Shown here: positions 11,908 to 22,600 of the stretch, in pieces
Layout: every line of letters begins with the position of its first letter
Numbering within the stretch: position 1 is the stretch's first letter
Assembly (NCBI RefSeq): GCF_027244095.1
Contig: NC_069670.1
Span: forward strand, 17,689,320-17,753,319
DNA: 64,000 nucleotides
Direction: 5' to 3'
DNA from: Hemicordylus capensis
Lineage: Eukaryota; Chordata; Lepidosauria; Squamata; Cordylidae
Made by a program: the position numbers and the translations under genes
Notes under the pieces: model-generated
The model's input: the letters and a program-made list of their open reading frames with translations, nothing else
Database searches by the model: none
What the model was told of the DNA's origin: nothing

Positions 11908-12204
11908 AGGAACATAGGAACAGAGGAAGCTGCCATATACTGAGTCAAACCATTGGACTATCTAGCTCAGTATTGTCTTCACAGACTGGCAGCGGCTTCT
12001 CCAAGGTTGCAGGCAGGAGTCTCTCTCAGCCCTATCTTGGAGATGCTGCCAGGGAGGGGACTTGGAACCTAGATGCTCTTCCCAGAGCGGCTTCATCCCC
12101 TGAGGGCATATCTTACAGTGGTCTCCCATTCATATGCAACCAGGGCAGACCCTGCTTAGCTAAGGGGACAAGTCATGCTTGCTACCACCAGACCAGCTCT
12201 CCTC
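11908..12204 (-). mobile_element. 5S-Sauria-type SINE
   Basis: Tail GAAGCTGCCATATACTGAGT, body, CTTCATCCCCTGAGGG, then the inverted 5S head ACCCTGCTTAGCTAAGGGGA and the ACCAGACCAGCTCTCCTC end. Confidence 0.8.
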
Positions 12205-12635
12205 AAAAATGAGATGTGTCAATTCTTCTCTTGCTCCTGGAAGGAGTTCAGGTGCAGTACAGGCACAGCCTGGTACTTTTCCACATGTTTATCCATGACT
12301 CCAGTCAGGGATTCTTAACCTTTTTGCAGCTAGGGACCCTCCAGATTTGCAAGTATTACCCACTCCATTAGATAATATATTTTCATGAGGCTCCAATAAA
12401 AATTAGAGAACAAATAAATACTCAGGAGGATAGTCATTCTTAAGGATTTTATTCTGGGTCACCAGGAAGCAAAATAAATCCAGTGCAGCAGAGATTTCAG
12501 GGCAGCAGAGAAACCGACCAGACATGTGAGTTTTGGGCAGTATAGAGAATTGTTACGTAAATAAAATGAATAAACTTAAGACCCCTGACTCAGAACACCA
12601 TTAAATTGCAAGTGGCAAAAACTGGGAAGGATATC

Positions 12636-12648
12636 AGCTGGAGAGAGA

Positions 12649-12684
<36 letters not shown>

Positions 12685-12725
12685 CTCATATATATAAATA
12701 TATATTTATATTTATATTTATTTAT
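12636..12725. repeat. (GA)n then (AT/TATTTA)n simple repeats
   Basis: A GAGAGA tract at about 12640-12685 is followed by an ATATAAATATATATTTATAT tract. Confidence 0.9.
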
Positions 12726-13775
12726 TTTCTGGTCTGGTTTAGCTACTGCAGAAGCATTATTCTGAAAGTCCAGAGACTGGGGAGGAATCCAGCAGGCATG
12801 AGAAATGCCACCATCATCAGAGCTATTTTGAGTCCCTTCCTCCTCCAGCATGATGCAAATGAACCTTTTTAGTGCCCTCTGCTGGGTTGGGGCAGAGAGG
12901 GAGGAGGGCCTCCCGCCATCTCTCCTTTTGGCGGAAAGTTGAAACAGAAAATAAGAACGGCTTCCTTTTTCTGACGGACGGCCCCGCATTGCCGCAGCTG
13001 CATGGCCCGCGCCATCATCACCAAGGTGAGGAGAGGGTGGATGCTAACTAGATATTCATCTCACTGAGCCGTACCTGCTGGGGTGGCTTAAGAGGTGGCA
13101 GGCGGTGGGGAGAGAAATAGACAAAGGTCCTTGGGATGCGATCAAGGCAAACACCTCCCACAGCCAGCCTGGACGCCTCACACGTGAAGGCTGCTTGCAA
13201 ATGGAGCCCAGACGATGCTCTCGGGAGGCCCTTCCATGAGGCAGGGTGGGAGGGTGGTCTCAGGTAGAGTTGCCAGCCCCGCCCCCCGGAATTCTGGGTT
13301 TCACCCAGATTTTAAGCATCTCACCCAGATTGCTTCACCCACCCAGATTCGCCCAGATTCCAGCTTTCATTTAAACAAAAAAGCTAAGCTCTAGCCCTTG
13401 TCGAAGTGGAGTTATGGAGCAAAACGTGCAGTCCCTCTTCGGCTCAAAATTTATTTTCCAGCCTATTTACATCATATGCAAATTAGGCACCCAGGTTTGG
13501 AAAGCCAGAATATAGCAACCCTCGTCTCAGGTGCCGCGGCACAGGGTGGGTCAGTGTCGGGCACCACCACGGGGGCCATCCTGGTGCCCGCTTCTGTGGC
13601 CCTTCCTCACCCCGCTGGGGCACGCTGTGTTCGTATCCCCCTCCTCCCCCACTGAGGTTCACCCCGCTGCTCCAAGAGTTAAGGACAGCCCTGCCGCCAC
13701 GGCTTGGCTTGGGGGCATAGTCTGAGGCTGCACACATATCACTGCCACTCCCTCGGCCCGAGAATGCTGAGATGG

Positions 13776-13849
13776 TGGCGGGGTGAGCTTGTCCTTTGTC
13801 TCAGTCAGGCAGTGGCGGGGTGAGCTTGTCCTTCGTCTCAGTCAGGCAG
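13776..13849. repeat. 37-bp tandem duplication
   Basis: Two copies of a unit beginning TGGCGGGGTGAGCTTGTCCT lie at 13776-13812 and 13813-13849, differing at one base (TTTGTC versus TTCGTC). Confidence 0.9.
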
Positions 13850-13924
13850 CAAAATTGCCTCGGACTGCCCTTGGGGGGGGAAGAAGGACCACTTTCCCAG
13901 GGTCCTGCACCTGGTCCCGCCCTC

Positions 13925-14070
13925 TGATCTGCAGGCATCCTCAGGCGAGCCCGAGTCAGCCTTGCAGCAGCGAGTGTGGACTAAGCAGGGCTCACCTTGG
14001 TTCCCATTTGGATGGGCGACTACATCTGAGCGCTACCAGACTTTCCCATGAGGGGAAGGGGCCATGGGTC
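13925..14070 (+). mobile_element. 5S-rRNA-like SINE fragment
   Basis: CTAAGCAGGGCTCACCTTGG followed by CATTTGGATGGGCGACTAC corresponds to the 5S rRNA A-box to C-box region. It is more diverged than the other 5S-headed copies and lacks their body. Confidence 0.45.
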
Positions 14071-14137
14071 AGTGGAAGAGTATCTAGGTCTAGGTATCTA
14101 GGTATCTAGAGTATCTTATTTAAGCCGGGGCATAAAT

Positions 14138-14340
14138 AATGAGCCCCTGGTGGCACAGTGGTAAAACTGCCGCCCTGTAACCAGGGGCTCAAGGTTGACT
14201 CAGCCTTCCATCCTTCCGAGGTCGGTAAAATGAATACCCAGAATGTTGGGGGGCAATATGCTAAAATCATTGTAAACTGCTTAGAGAGCTCCGGCTATAA
14301 AGCGGTATATAAATGTAAGTGCTATTGCTATTGCTATTCT
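14138..14340 (+). mobile_element. tRNA-derived SINE with (CTATTG)n tail
   Basis: The head GGTGGCACAGTGGTAAAACTG is tRNA-like. The body includes CATTGTAAACTGCTTAGAGA and ATAAAGCGGTATATAAATG, and the tail is GCTATTGCTATTGCTATT. This is a third SINE family in the window. Confidence 0.65.
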
Positions 14341-14959
14341 GTCTGAAATTGCATAATCTCTGTTGTTTAGAAAGCCACAATACTCCACCCCCCAATTTTT
14401 TTTTCTTTTTTGCAAACTTCAGCAAAGTTACTAGCATGGGTGCAGCTGTCCATGCACGGATTTCGGGCTTCTTAGCTTCTCTAAGAGGGCCCCTCCCCAA
14501 GACAGGGGGCCACCACCGAAAAGGCACTGCCTTTTAAAATACTGCTTATTATTATAGGCTGCTCAGTGCCCAAAGCAGCATATAATAATAATGACAACAG
14601 GTTAGAACACGGGGGGGGGGGCGGGGTTTAAATGCCATGCCCATACAATCTATCTGGTGTGACTGAACTTCTGTTTTCATTCCCATGGTCACCGACTTTC
14701 AGGTCATCACTAAGGAATGCAAACAGCCCCTGTGCGAATTCCGATTACCCCTGGAGTCCTGCTATACAAAAACCTGCATCCATCCATCCAAGATCACTGG
14801 TACTTTTGAGCTCATCCAAGCTCACCTGGGTTCCCTTGTCTTTTTGGACAAGCACAACAAAACCGGCGCCCTTTCTTGGCACGCACGCTCTCTCCATCCC
14901 GCTTTGTACAACTTTTTGACAGAAGAGGAGTCGGTCGAATAGACAAAAGCTTTGGCGGC

Positions 14960-15580
14960 GGTGGGAAAGATCAGCCCCTTTCTAATCGCGCTAAACTGTC
15001 CGCGCCCCAAGGCCGCCTCCTGCCTTCCATCTTCCGCAGCGGGCATTCCCCACGGGCTCCGGCCGGGTCGCAGCGAAGAAGGCCGGACTGCTGTGCTGCT
15101 TTCCCTCGGATTCCGCGCGAGCAGCCCCCCAGCACCGTTTTTCGGGAGGAGGCCCGGCGGGAGGGCCCGCTGCCTGCGTCAGCCGGCCTCTTTCCTTCCT
15201 CGCTGCGCTCCGGCGCGCAGACTCCAAAAGCAGCTCCACCCCGGAGGCTCGCCAAGGACGGCGAAGGAGAGCGGCTGGCTGCTGAGGCTGGCCCGCCTTG
15301 CGGGCATCCAGCAGCCTCATGGAGCCGGGGCCGGCAGGGCTGGCCTGGCCCTCCCCTCCTCGCCGGCGGCGGCGGCAGGTGAGCCTCCCCTCGGGGCGAG
15401 ATGATGCTGGGGTGCGGCTGCTGATGCTGAGCGCTGCGGAAAGAGGCGAGAAGATGCGCCTCTCTCGGGGCTGGTGGATGGAGAGGCTGGGGAGGGAGGG
15501 ATCCTCTCTTAGGCATGCATTTGGTTTCCATCTGGGCGGGAGGAGGCTAAGTGAAGTGGCTCCGGATTAGACAGGCGTCC
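14960..15580 (+). promoter_or_regulatory. SLC29A2: CpG-island promoter and untranslated first exon of SLC29A2
   Basis: Very GC- and CpG-rich DNA on the 5' side of SLC29A2. A consensus donor (GGCGGCAG|GTGAGC) follows 15378, and the next matching acceptor is at 17097-17098 just ahead of the start-codon exon, so the island probably holds the transcription start and a 5' untranslated exon. The transcription start itself cannot be fixed from sequence. An ATG at 15319 in this exon opens a short upstream ORF. Confidence 0.6.
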
Positions 15581-15774
15581 CTCCCCCACCTAGAGCGCAG
15601 GCCGGGGTCTCTGGAATAGGGGCTGCCCCTCCGCGGATTGAGGGAAGAGCAAGGAGGCGGGGGAGCTGGTCTGTCTTGGCTAGAAAGCCCGGCCATTTCC
15701 AAGGCCAGGGGGCCAGTCTTAAAGAACAAAGGTGGCTGTGCCTCTGAACATGTGCAGAGCACTGTCCCGGGGCA

Positions 15775-15835
15775 GAGGTAAAGGTAAAGTGTGCCGTCAA
15801 GTCGATGTGGACTCCTGGCAACCACAGAGCCCGGC
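15775..15835 (+). mobile_element. Tail fragment of second tRNA-derived SINE family
   Basis: GGTAAAGGTAAAGTGTGCCG then CGATGTGGACTCCTGGCAAC, matching the tail of the copy at 4598. Confidence 0.6.
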
Positions 15836-15917
15836 ACCTAGATGATTTTGGAGCCTGGAGGTAAAGGCCTTTGGTACCCCCCCACCCCCCCACTGCTGCA
15901 TCTTAAGCATCATCCCC

Positions 15918-15918
<1 letters not shown>

Positions 15919-15948
<30 letters not shown>
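15919..15948. repeat. (CA)n microsatellite
   Basis: Uninterrupted ACACAC tract in SLC29A2 intron 1. Confidence 0.9.
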
Positions 15949-15955
<7 letters not shown>

Positions 15956-17171
15956 CAACACATGGGTTCCTGAGGACACAAACAGCAACTGAACTCCCAA
16001 GAATGTAGGGATATAAAATGGGTCTATTTATGCAAATATGCATTAGCAGAAACAATTCAACACACAACTTAACATATTCCCATCCCACATATTTCTTTTC
16101 CCCCTCCCCCCTCTGTTTCTTAAGCAGAGGTCACACCACCACCCCGGGGCAGACTATAGAGGATTTGGGGGGCCTCAGGGGGTGTGGAGGTCCTGGACTT
16201 CTGCCCGGAAGTCCCAGGGTAAGAACACCTCTGTCCCCGGGCCCACTGACGGCAAGTCGTCTATTTTGCTGCTGGGGAGAAAACCAGGTCAGTGGGTCTC
16301 CTTCTTCTGTAAACGTGAACTCTGCCCTTTGCATCCAAATTCTAGATGCTCTGGACTGCTTGTGGTCAATTGCTGAGGGGGATGGGTAAGACACTCTGCA
16401 CATGTTCAGAGGTGCCCTGGGACTGAGCCATGGCAGGCTTAAATAGAGACACATTAAGGACCTTCTTCCGCAACTCCCCATTTTCAGATACTTTTATTTG
16501 GTTAAAACATTGCTTTCCCATTTCTGCATTGCAAGCCCACCCTCTTTTGCATCTGTTTGTACCCATGCTGTCCCCAAAATGCCATCTTTAGGAGGTCTGA
16601 AGAGCTGGGGGGTGTATAGCTCTCTGAATCAGAGCGTGTGGGTTTATTTCTGTCTTGTGAACTGGGATCCCTTTGGGAATCTGTTTGTGCCTGGTGTGTG
16701 CAGAGTAATGGGCAAATTAATTGAGGCTCAGCTCTGGAATCTAGTTTTGAGTGCCAGGATTCAGCTCTGGGTTATGTAAAGTCTTAACAGAAGAGAGTGC
16801 TTCTGAGCATGTGAAAGGTGCATTTCCTCCCTTAGTGAACAACAGCTGCTGCAGGCCACAGTGCACCTGGGATTAGGGAGGGCAGGCGGGCTTGTACCTT
16901 AGCACTATTGGGTTGGGTTTGTCTCAGTTATTCTCTTTCTTTGCTCTTCCTGTGCCTGGCAGACTCTCCAGTCTTCATCTGCATTTGCAGAAAACTATAG
17001 AGTTTTCAGACGCTCCCTAAAACTTGATCTGAGATTTCCCATCCCTTCAAGGCAAAGTTGAAACTTGCTAGCTGTTCATATTTTGTTTTGCTTTCCAGGT
17101 GCGGTTGTGATTTGACGGAAGCAAGATAGGACAACCTCCCCTGCCTCCTGCGTAGAGATAACCCCTTGCTG

Positions 17172-19563
17172 ATGGCTTCCCAAGGAACACCCAAGGACTC
17201 GTGAGTACTATGGTTGTGATCTGGGAGGGCTATCCTTTGGAAGGACTTCACTAAGCGATGCCTTGTCGCTGAATCTGTGTTGAGCACAGCAGCTGAATCT
17301 TAGACTGTTGAGAATAAATAGAGAGGTGCTTTGGACATGTTAAAGAATGCCTCTTTGAGCTTGTGAAGAGTGCCCCTTTCTCCAGCCCTTGTGCCTTGTA
17401 TGTAGACATTTTATAACCTGATGTGACACCTTTCGTGGATCACTTCATGTTTACCATGCTAGAAGTGAGTTTCTGAGTTAAACAGAATTCTTTTTTTGGC
17501 AGAAGTTGTCATGAGCTAGTGGGATGTGGTGGACAGTCCTGGATTTGGACCATGAAGACCTGAGTTCAAAATCTGCTTAGGCTAATCATGATCTGCCAAT
17601 TTATGGGGTTCCGTGAGTATAAAATGGGACAGCTAGGAAGTATGGAAGACAAACACAAATGTGAGAAGAGAGTAGTTTAGGAAGGTCTCTCACAGGCTCC
17701 CAAATACACTTTCTTACCATTTGTATTATATGTTTTCTGCTCTGTGCCCAAATAGTTCTGTGTAACTCCCAAGCTTGCTTGCTTTTTACTGCACCAGTTT
17801 GGATATGGAACACGTAATTTGCATTAGGCTGCTGTGTGTGTTTGTTTTTTACATGGCTTAATATTTAGATTTTTTAAAAATACTATCCTTTACTATAATA
17901 AAGTTGTCTAATATATTTAGATTTATTTTTTAAGGTCATATGTTGTTAACTCTGTCATGAGTCACCGTTTGCTGGATTTCAAACTGGGAAAGGCAGGGTA
18001 TAAATTGTTATCTTAAACCATTATTACGTAAGCTTCCCTGTGCCCTGAAAAGGTTGTTTTCAGAGACAGGTGCAAGAATTTGTGAAGGTATGCCCAATTA
18101 CATTTTCTCGAAGCCATACATGTGGAAGGAGGCAAGTATATTCCACAACCGGATTGAGAGCATTGTTTGGATTCTGAGATTAGAGGAGTTGAGTTTGGGG
18201 CTTTCTGGACAGGCGAGTGCACTCCCTTTCGCTCATTCTCACACCCACACCCCACATCCTGGCCTTTCTTCCCCCCACCCCGCTCACCAAAGCCACAAAG
18301 AAAAACACTGAGGTTGTATTTCCACCAAACCTGATTTTCCTGTCCGAATATGATCATGGGAGGTGGGAACGTGACCCATTTGGTGTGTGTAGCTGTTTTT
18401 CTTCCTCCTCCACAAAAATTTGGGGCAGGGGGATGCAGGGGTGAGTGATACTGGCCACTGAAAAGCACGCCATCTGCACCCCCACAGCAGTTTTTTAACT
18501 CCTCGTCTACTTGCAAAGGACGTTGGAATCAGTATTTGGGTGTGTTGTTTTCCGGCTGGACACCTTGGACCGAGCCCTAGAGAGGGACTGGGTCCAACAC
18601 GTTAATGAGTAATCCAAAAGGTGACCTTGTCCCCGAGGGTGCAGGAGGTGGGAGACCCCCCCTTTCCCTTCTGCTCATAGCCACACAACCCGATCCACCA
18701 GGAAGCTCTTTTGCGTAATGTATCTGTTGGCATAAAACAGGAGCTCTGTGCAAATCAAGCAGGCAGGTGGGAGAGCTCTGCCTTGTACAGACGTGCTTTG
18801 AATGGCTTGTGACCGCACACACCCACAGACACACACCCACTTTTCTCCCCCAAACTGCCAGGTTCCACTGCGTGGCGATCATCTTCTTCCTCCTCGGCCT
18901 GGGAACCCTTCTCCCCTGGAACTTCTTCATCACGGCTATTCCGGTGGGTGCTTTTCTCTGGGCATGGGTTGTGTGTGTGTGTGTGTGTGTGGCTTTTTTT
19001 TTCTAAACCTGTACAGGACTTCTAAGTCCAGCTCCACTGCGGTTTACTCAGCATTTGTCAAGCTTAAGCAAACTTCAGTTTCTGGGCAACAGGTGATCAA
19101 AAAGCTCAGAGTCTAAGAGAGTTCATGGCGATGTCCTCCGGGAGTAATTCGCCCTAACTTTTAGCTTAAAGACAACAGGTTTTCTCCCTCCCACTGTTCT
19201 GGCTGTCTTGGCCTAAGACCTAGCACACCCAGTGCAAGTTTCCACTCAGGTATTCTTGTCTGCCTGCCAGCCCGTTGCTGGGCAACTCCCCGCTCCGTGC
19301 ATCCCGGGCAGGCAGCCCGCCCAAAAAAGGGAATTGATCAGGGCTGCTGTGTGTGTGTGTGACCATACGTGGCTGTGTTCAGAGCTTGGTGCTTTTCAGG
19401 TTATCCTGGCCTGAGTGGGACTTGCTGCCTTGACACATGTGTGTTTTTGGAGTGCCCAGAGAGACAGCAGAAAATTATAAACTGGAGGCTGAGTTGCCCT
19501 CCTTTGCAACTTATTGGCTTGACATTTGTTTGCATGATTTGAGCTTGACATATCCCAGACACC

Positions 19564-19602
<39 letters not shown>

Positions 19603-22600
19603 CTGCCCCCCACTGGCTACACACCCCTTTTTCTTTCTAAATGTTTCTAAATGTTTTAATTGCTTCCCACCCACCCCGCCCCACATTGCATGCTTGACAG
19701 AATATTGTCCAGAGAGCGTCCCAATGTTCTTTCAGGCAAGGGACCAGAAAGGGGGAGGCAGCTGGAAGGCGTCTCAGATGGGTTTATATCATTTCCGTTT
19801 TGTGTCTGGTTCTTAAAATGGAGCTCTAGAGGAAGGAATAACAGTAGATTTCAGAGATAGGAAGCTGCCGTATACTGAGTCGGACCCTTGGTCCATCCAG
19901 CTCAGTGTTGCCTACTCTGACCGGCAGCAGCTCCCCAGCATTTCAGGCAGGAGTCCATCCCAGTGCGACCTGGGGATGCTGCCAGAGATGGAACCTGGGA
20001 CCTTCTGCCTGCAAAGCAGATGCCCTGCCACTGAGCCACGGCCCCACCCCATCCCTAGAACCTGTTCTGAGTATGTGACAGAATGAGAAGAGGATCTCTG
20101 AGCATCTGCAGAGTGTCATTTTGCCTCGCCACCAAGTAACTGGTGACATGTCTTGGGCGGCATATAAATGTGTTGCATACATAATAAATACATAAGTAAA
20201 TAAGTGAGTGAATAAACAAACAAACGAACAAATAAATAAATAAAGACGGCAGTTAGCCTACACGTCACTGGATTTAGAGAGCTTTCCGCTCTTGACTAGC
20301 TTCCAGGAAGGGTTGAGCCTCTCTCCCCTTTTGGACATGCAAGTGCCCCATCCAGCTGCTGGCCTGGCGTGGTGGGTAAAGTGCTAAGACTAGGACTTGG
20401 GAGACTCGGGTTCGAGTGCCGACTGGGGCATGAAGTTTGCTTGATCACCTTAGAGCAGCCCCTCTAGCCTACCTCGCAAAGCAGTTGTGAGGATAAGAGA
20501 GGGCACGTATGCCGCCCAGAGTTCCTTGGAAGAAGGGCAGCATAGGGATATAATAATCAACAGTGATGTTCTCGTCAGTATTTCCAGTCCAGACTCGTTG
20601 TGGGGAACTGCTCGGCTGGTGAGGAGGACTGGAATCGGACGGCCCCGGGCCTCGAACCCGCATCCCACTGCAGCGATGACTTCAACTTCAGCAACTGGCT
20701 GGCCCTTCTCTCCCAACTGCCTCTGCTCCTGTTCACCCTCCTCAACTCCCTCCTCTACCAATGGTGAGGCAGCTGTTGTTGAAACTGGCACTGTAAGATC
20801 TTCCCCTTAGGAGATGGGGCCGCTTTGGGAAGAGCACCGGCACGCTTGCCTTCAGAAGCCCCCAAGTTCCCTCCCTGGCGTCTCCACGGCTGAGAGAGAC
20901 TCCTGTCTGCCACCTCGGAGGAGCCGCTGCCAGTCTGTGTAGACGATGCTGAGCTAGGCGGACCACGGGTCTGACTCAGTATGTGGCAGCTTCCTGTCTT
21001 CCTCCGCTCCTGCTGAATTTCCTTCTCTTTTCCCCTCCCCAAAGCATCCCGGACAAGGTCCGCATCCTGGGCAGTCTTTTGGGGATCCTGTTTCTCTTCT
21101 CCTTGACGGCGACCCTAGTCAGAGTGGAGATGGCACCCCAGAGCTTTTTCTCCATCACCATGGCGAGCGTCTGGTTCATTAACTGTGAGTGAGTTCTCTG
21201 CTTTTGGCCTCTGCTCCGTGAACCTATCACAGGCTGTCCATGGCAAGACAGGCCCCGTTTTCTCTTCCCCCCGCCACCCCCCACTAGTAGGTGGCCCAGC
21301 CTCGTAGTAACTCATCGTCACGGCCAGCCTTCGTTTTTATTTGGGTGTTTGAGTTTTCACAGTGCCTCGTTTATGGTTAACCCATAATTAATGTTGTAAG
21401 CCACCCCAAGGGTAATTAATTGCTGTTGCACTGAAGGGGCGGGATATAAATATTTCAGATAAATAAAAACAAATACATAGGGACATAGGAAGCTGCCTTA
21501 TACTGAGTCAGACCATTGGTCTATCTAGCTCAGTATTGTCTTCACAGACTGGCAGCGACTTCTCCAAGGTTGCAGGCAGGAGTCTCTCTCAGCCCTGCCT
21601 TGGAGATGCTGCCAGGGAGGGAACTCTGGACCTTCTGCAATTCCCAGAGCGGCTCCATCCCCTGAGGGGAATATCTTGCAGTGCTCACACTTCTAGTCTC
21701 CCATTCATATGCAACCAGGGCAGACCCTGCTTAGCTAAGGGGACAAGACATGCTTGCTACCACCAGACCAGCTCTCCTCCTAATCCAGCAGTGGCCAACC
21801 AGAGGCTCCCCAGCTGCTGCTGGACTACAACTCTCATCACCCCCTCACCAGAATTGCAGCAGGGGATGATGGGAGCTGGGGGAGCCTCCTGTGGGCTACT
21901 GCTGGTGCTTTACAACAGTCCTGTGAAGTGGGCCAGAGCTTTGATTCCCCGTGTTGGGGGTGGGAGGCTGAAAGAGATGTTGCCCGTCCCAGGCAGTACG
22001 GCTTGTCTGTGGTTGCTCAGTGGCAAGGCATAGATCTCTCCAGGGTTTAGCTGTGGGACCTGCATTCAGAGTTGGGATTCGGTCGCAGCAGGCCATGCAC
22101 GTTGCCTCTGAGGATGTGCAGAGAGCATTACCTTCTGCACCCGGTGACAGAATCCAGACCCCAAGAATCCAGGCAAAGGGCTGCCAGGCAGTTGTGTGTG
22201 TGTGTGTGTGTGTGTGTGTGCATTTCAAAGAAGTCATTCCTACTGATCTTCTGATCTCCTTTGTCACTTCCCTCCTCTTTCTCCAGCTTTCTGTGCCGTC
22301 CTCCAGGGCAGCCTCTTTGGGCAGCTGGGCTCCTTCCCACAAAACTACAGCACGCTCTTCTTGAGTGGCCAGGGCATGGCCGGATCCTTCGCGGCTATTG
22401 CCATGTTGCTGTCCATGGCCAGTGAGTATCAGGGCAGGGAGGGGTGGAGCGGGGATGATGGCGGGGCGGGGGGGCGCTCTTTGCTGCTGGGGCATTTAGC
22501 TATTAATACTGGCAACCCCAAACCACCTCTCTGTCTGGCTGATCAGCAAGGAAAGGCCCTGGTTTTTGCGCCCCCTTGATTTCGGCTAAGACGGCACAGC

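Larger units (their letters stand above)
15319..17110 (+). promoter_or_regulatory. SLC29A2: Spliced upstream ORF of SLC29A2
   Basis: If the 5' untranslated exon (ending 15378) is joined to the exon at 17099, an ATG at 15319 gives a 23-codon frame (MEPGPAG..., arginine-rich, ending RQVRL). It stops with TGA at 17108-17110, 61 nt before the main ATG at 17172. It could damp translation of ENT2. This is inference from the exon join. Confidence 0.35.

Noticed and set aside
12576-12989. Minus-strand 137-codon frame with Ser-Leu repeats
   Set aside because: Its repetitive part is simply the translated (GA)n microsatellite.
13002-13025. ATG GCC CGC GCC ... AAG followed by GTGAGG, looking like a first coding exon (MARAIITK)
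   Set aside because: No continuing exon with a recognisable protein was found downstream before the SLC29A2 promoter, and no known gene with this start is expected in the block.
14685-14942. 85-residue frame (MVTDFQVITKECKQ...) just before the SLC29A2 CpG island
   Set aside because: No homology recognised and overlapping frames are equally open. It is treated as chance.
21896-22495. 199-codon minus-strand frame across SLC29A2 exon 5
   Set aside because: It includes a (CA)n-encoded His/Thr run and overlaps a confidently placed exon on the other strand.
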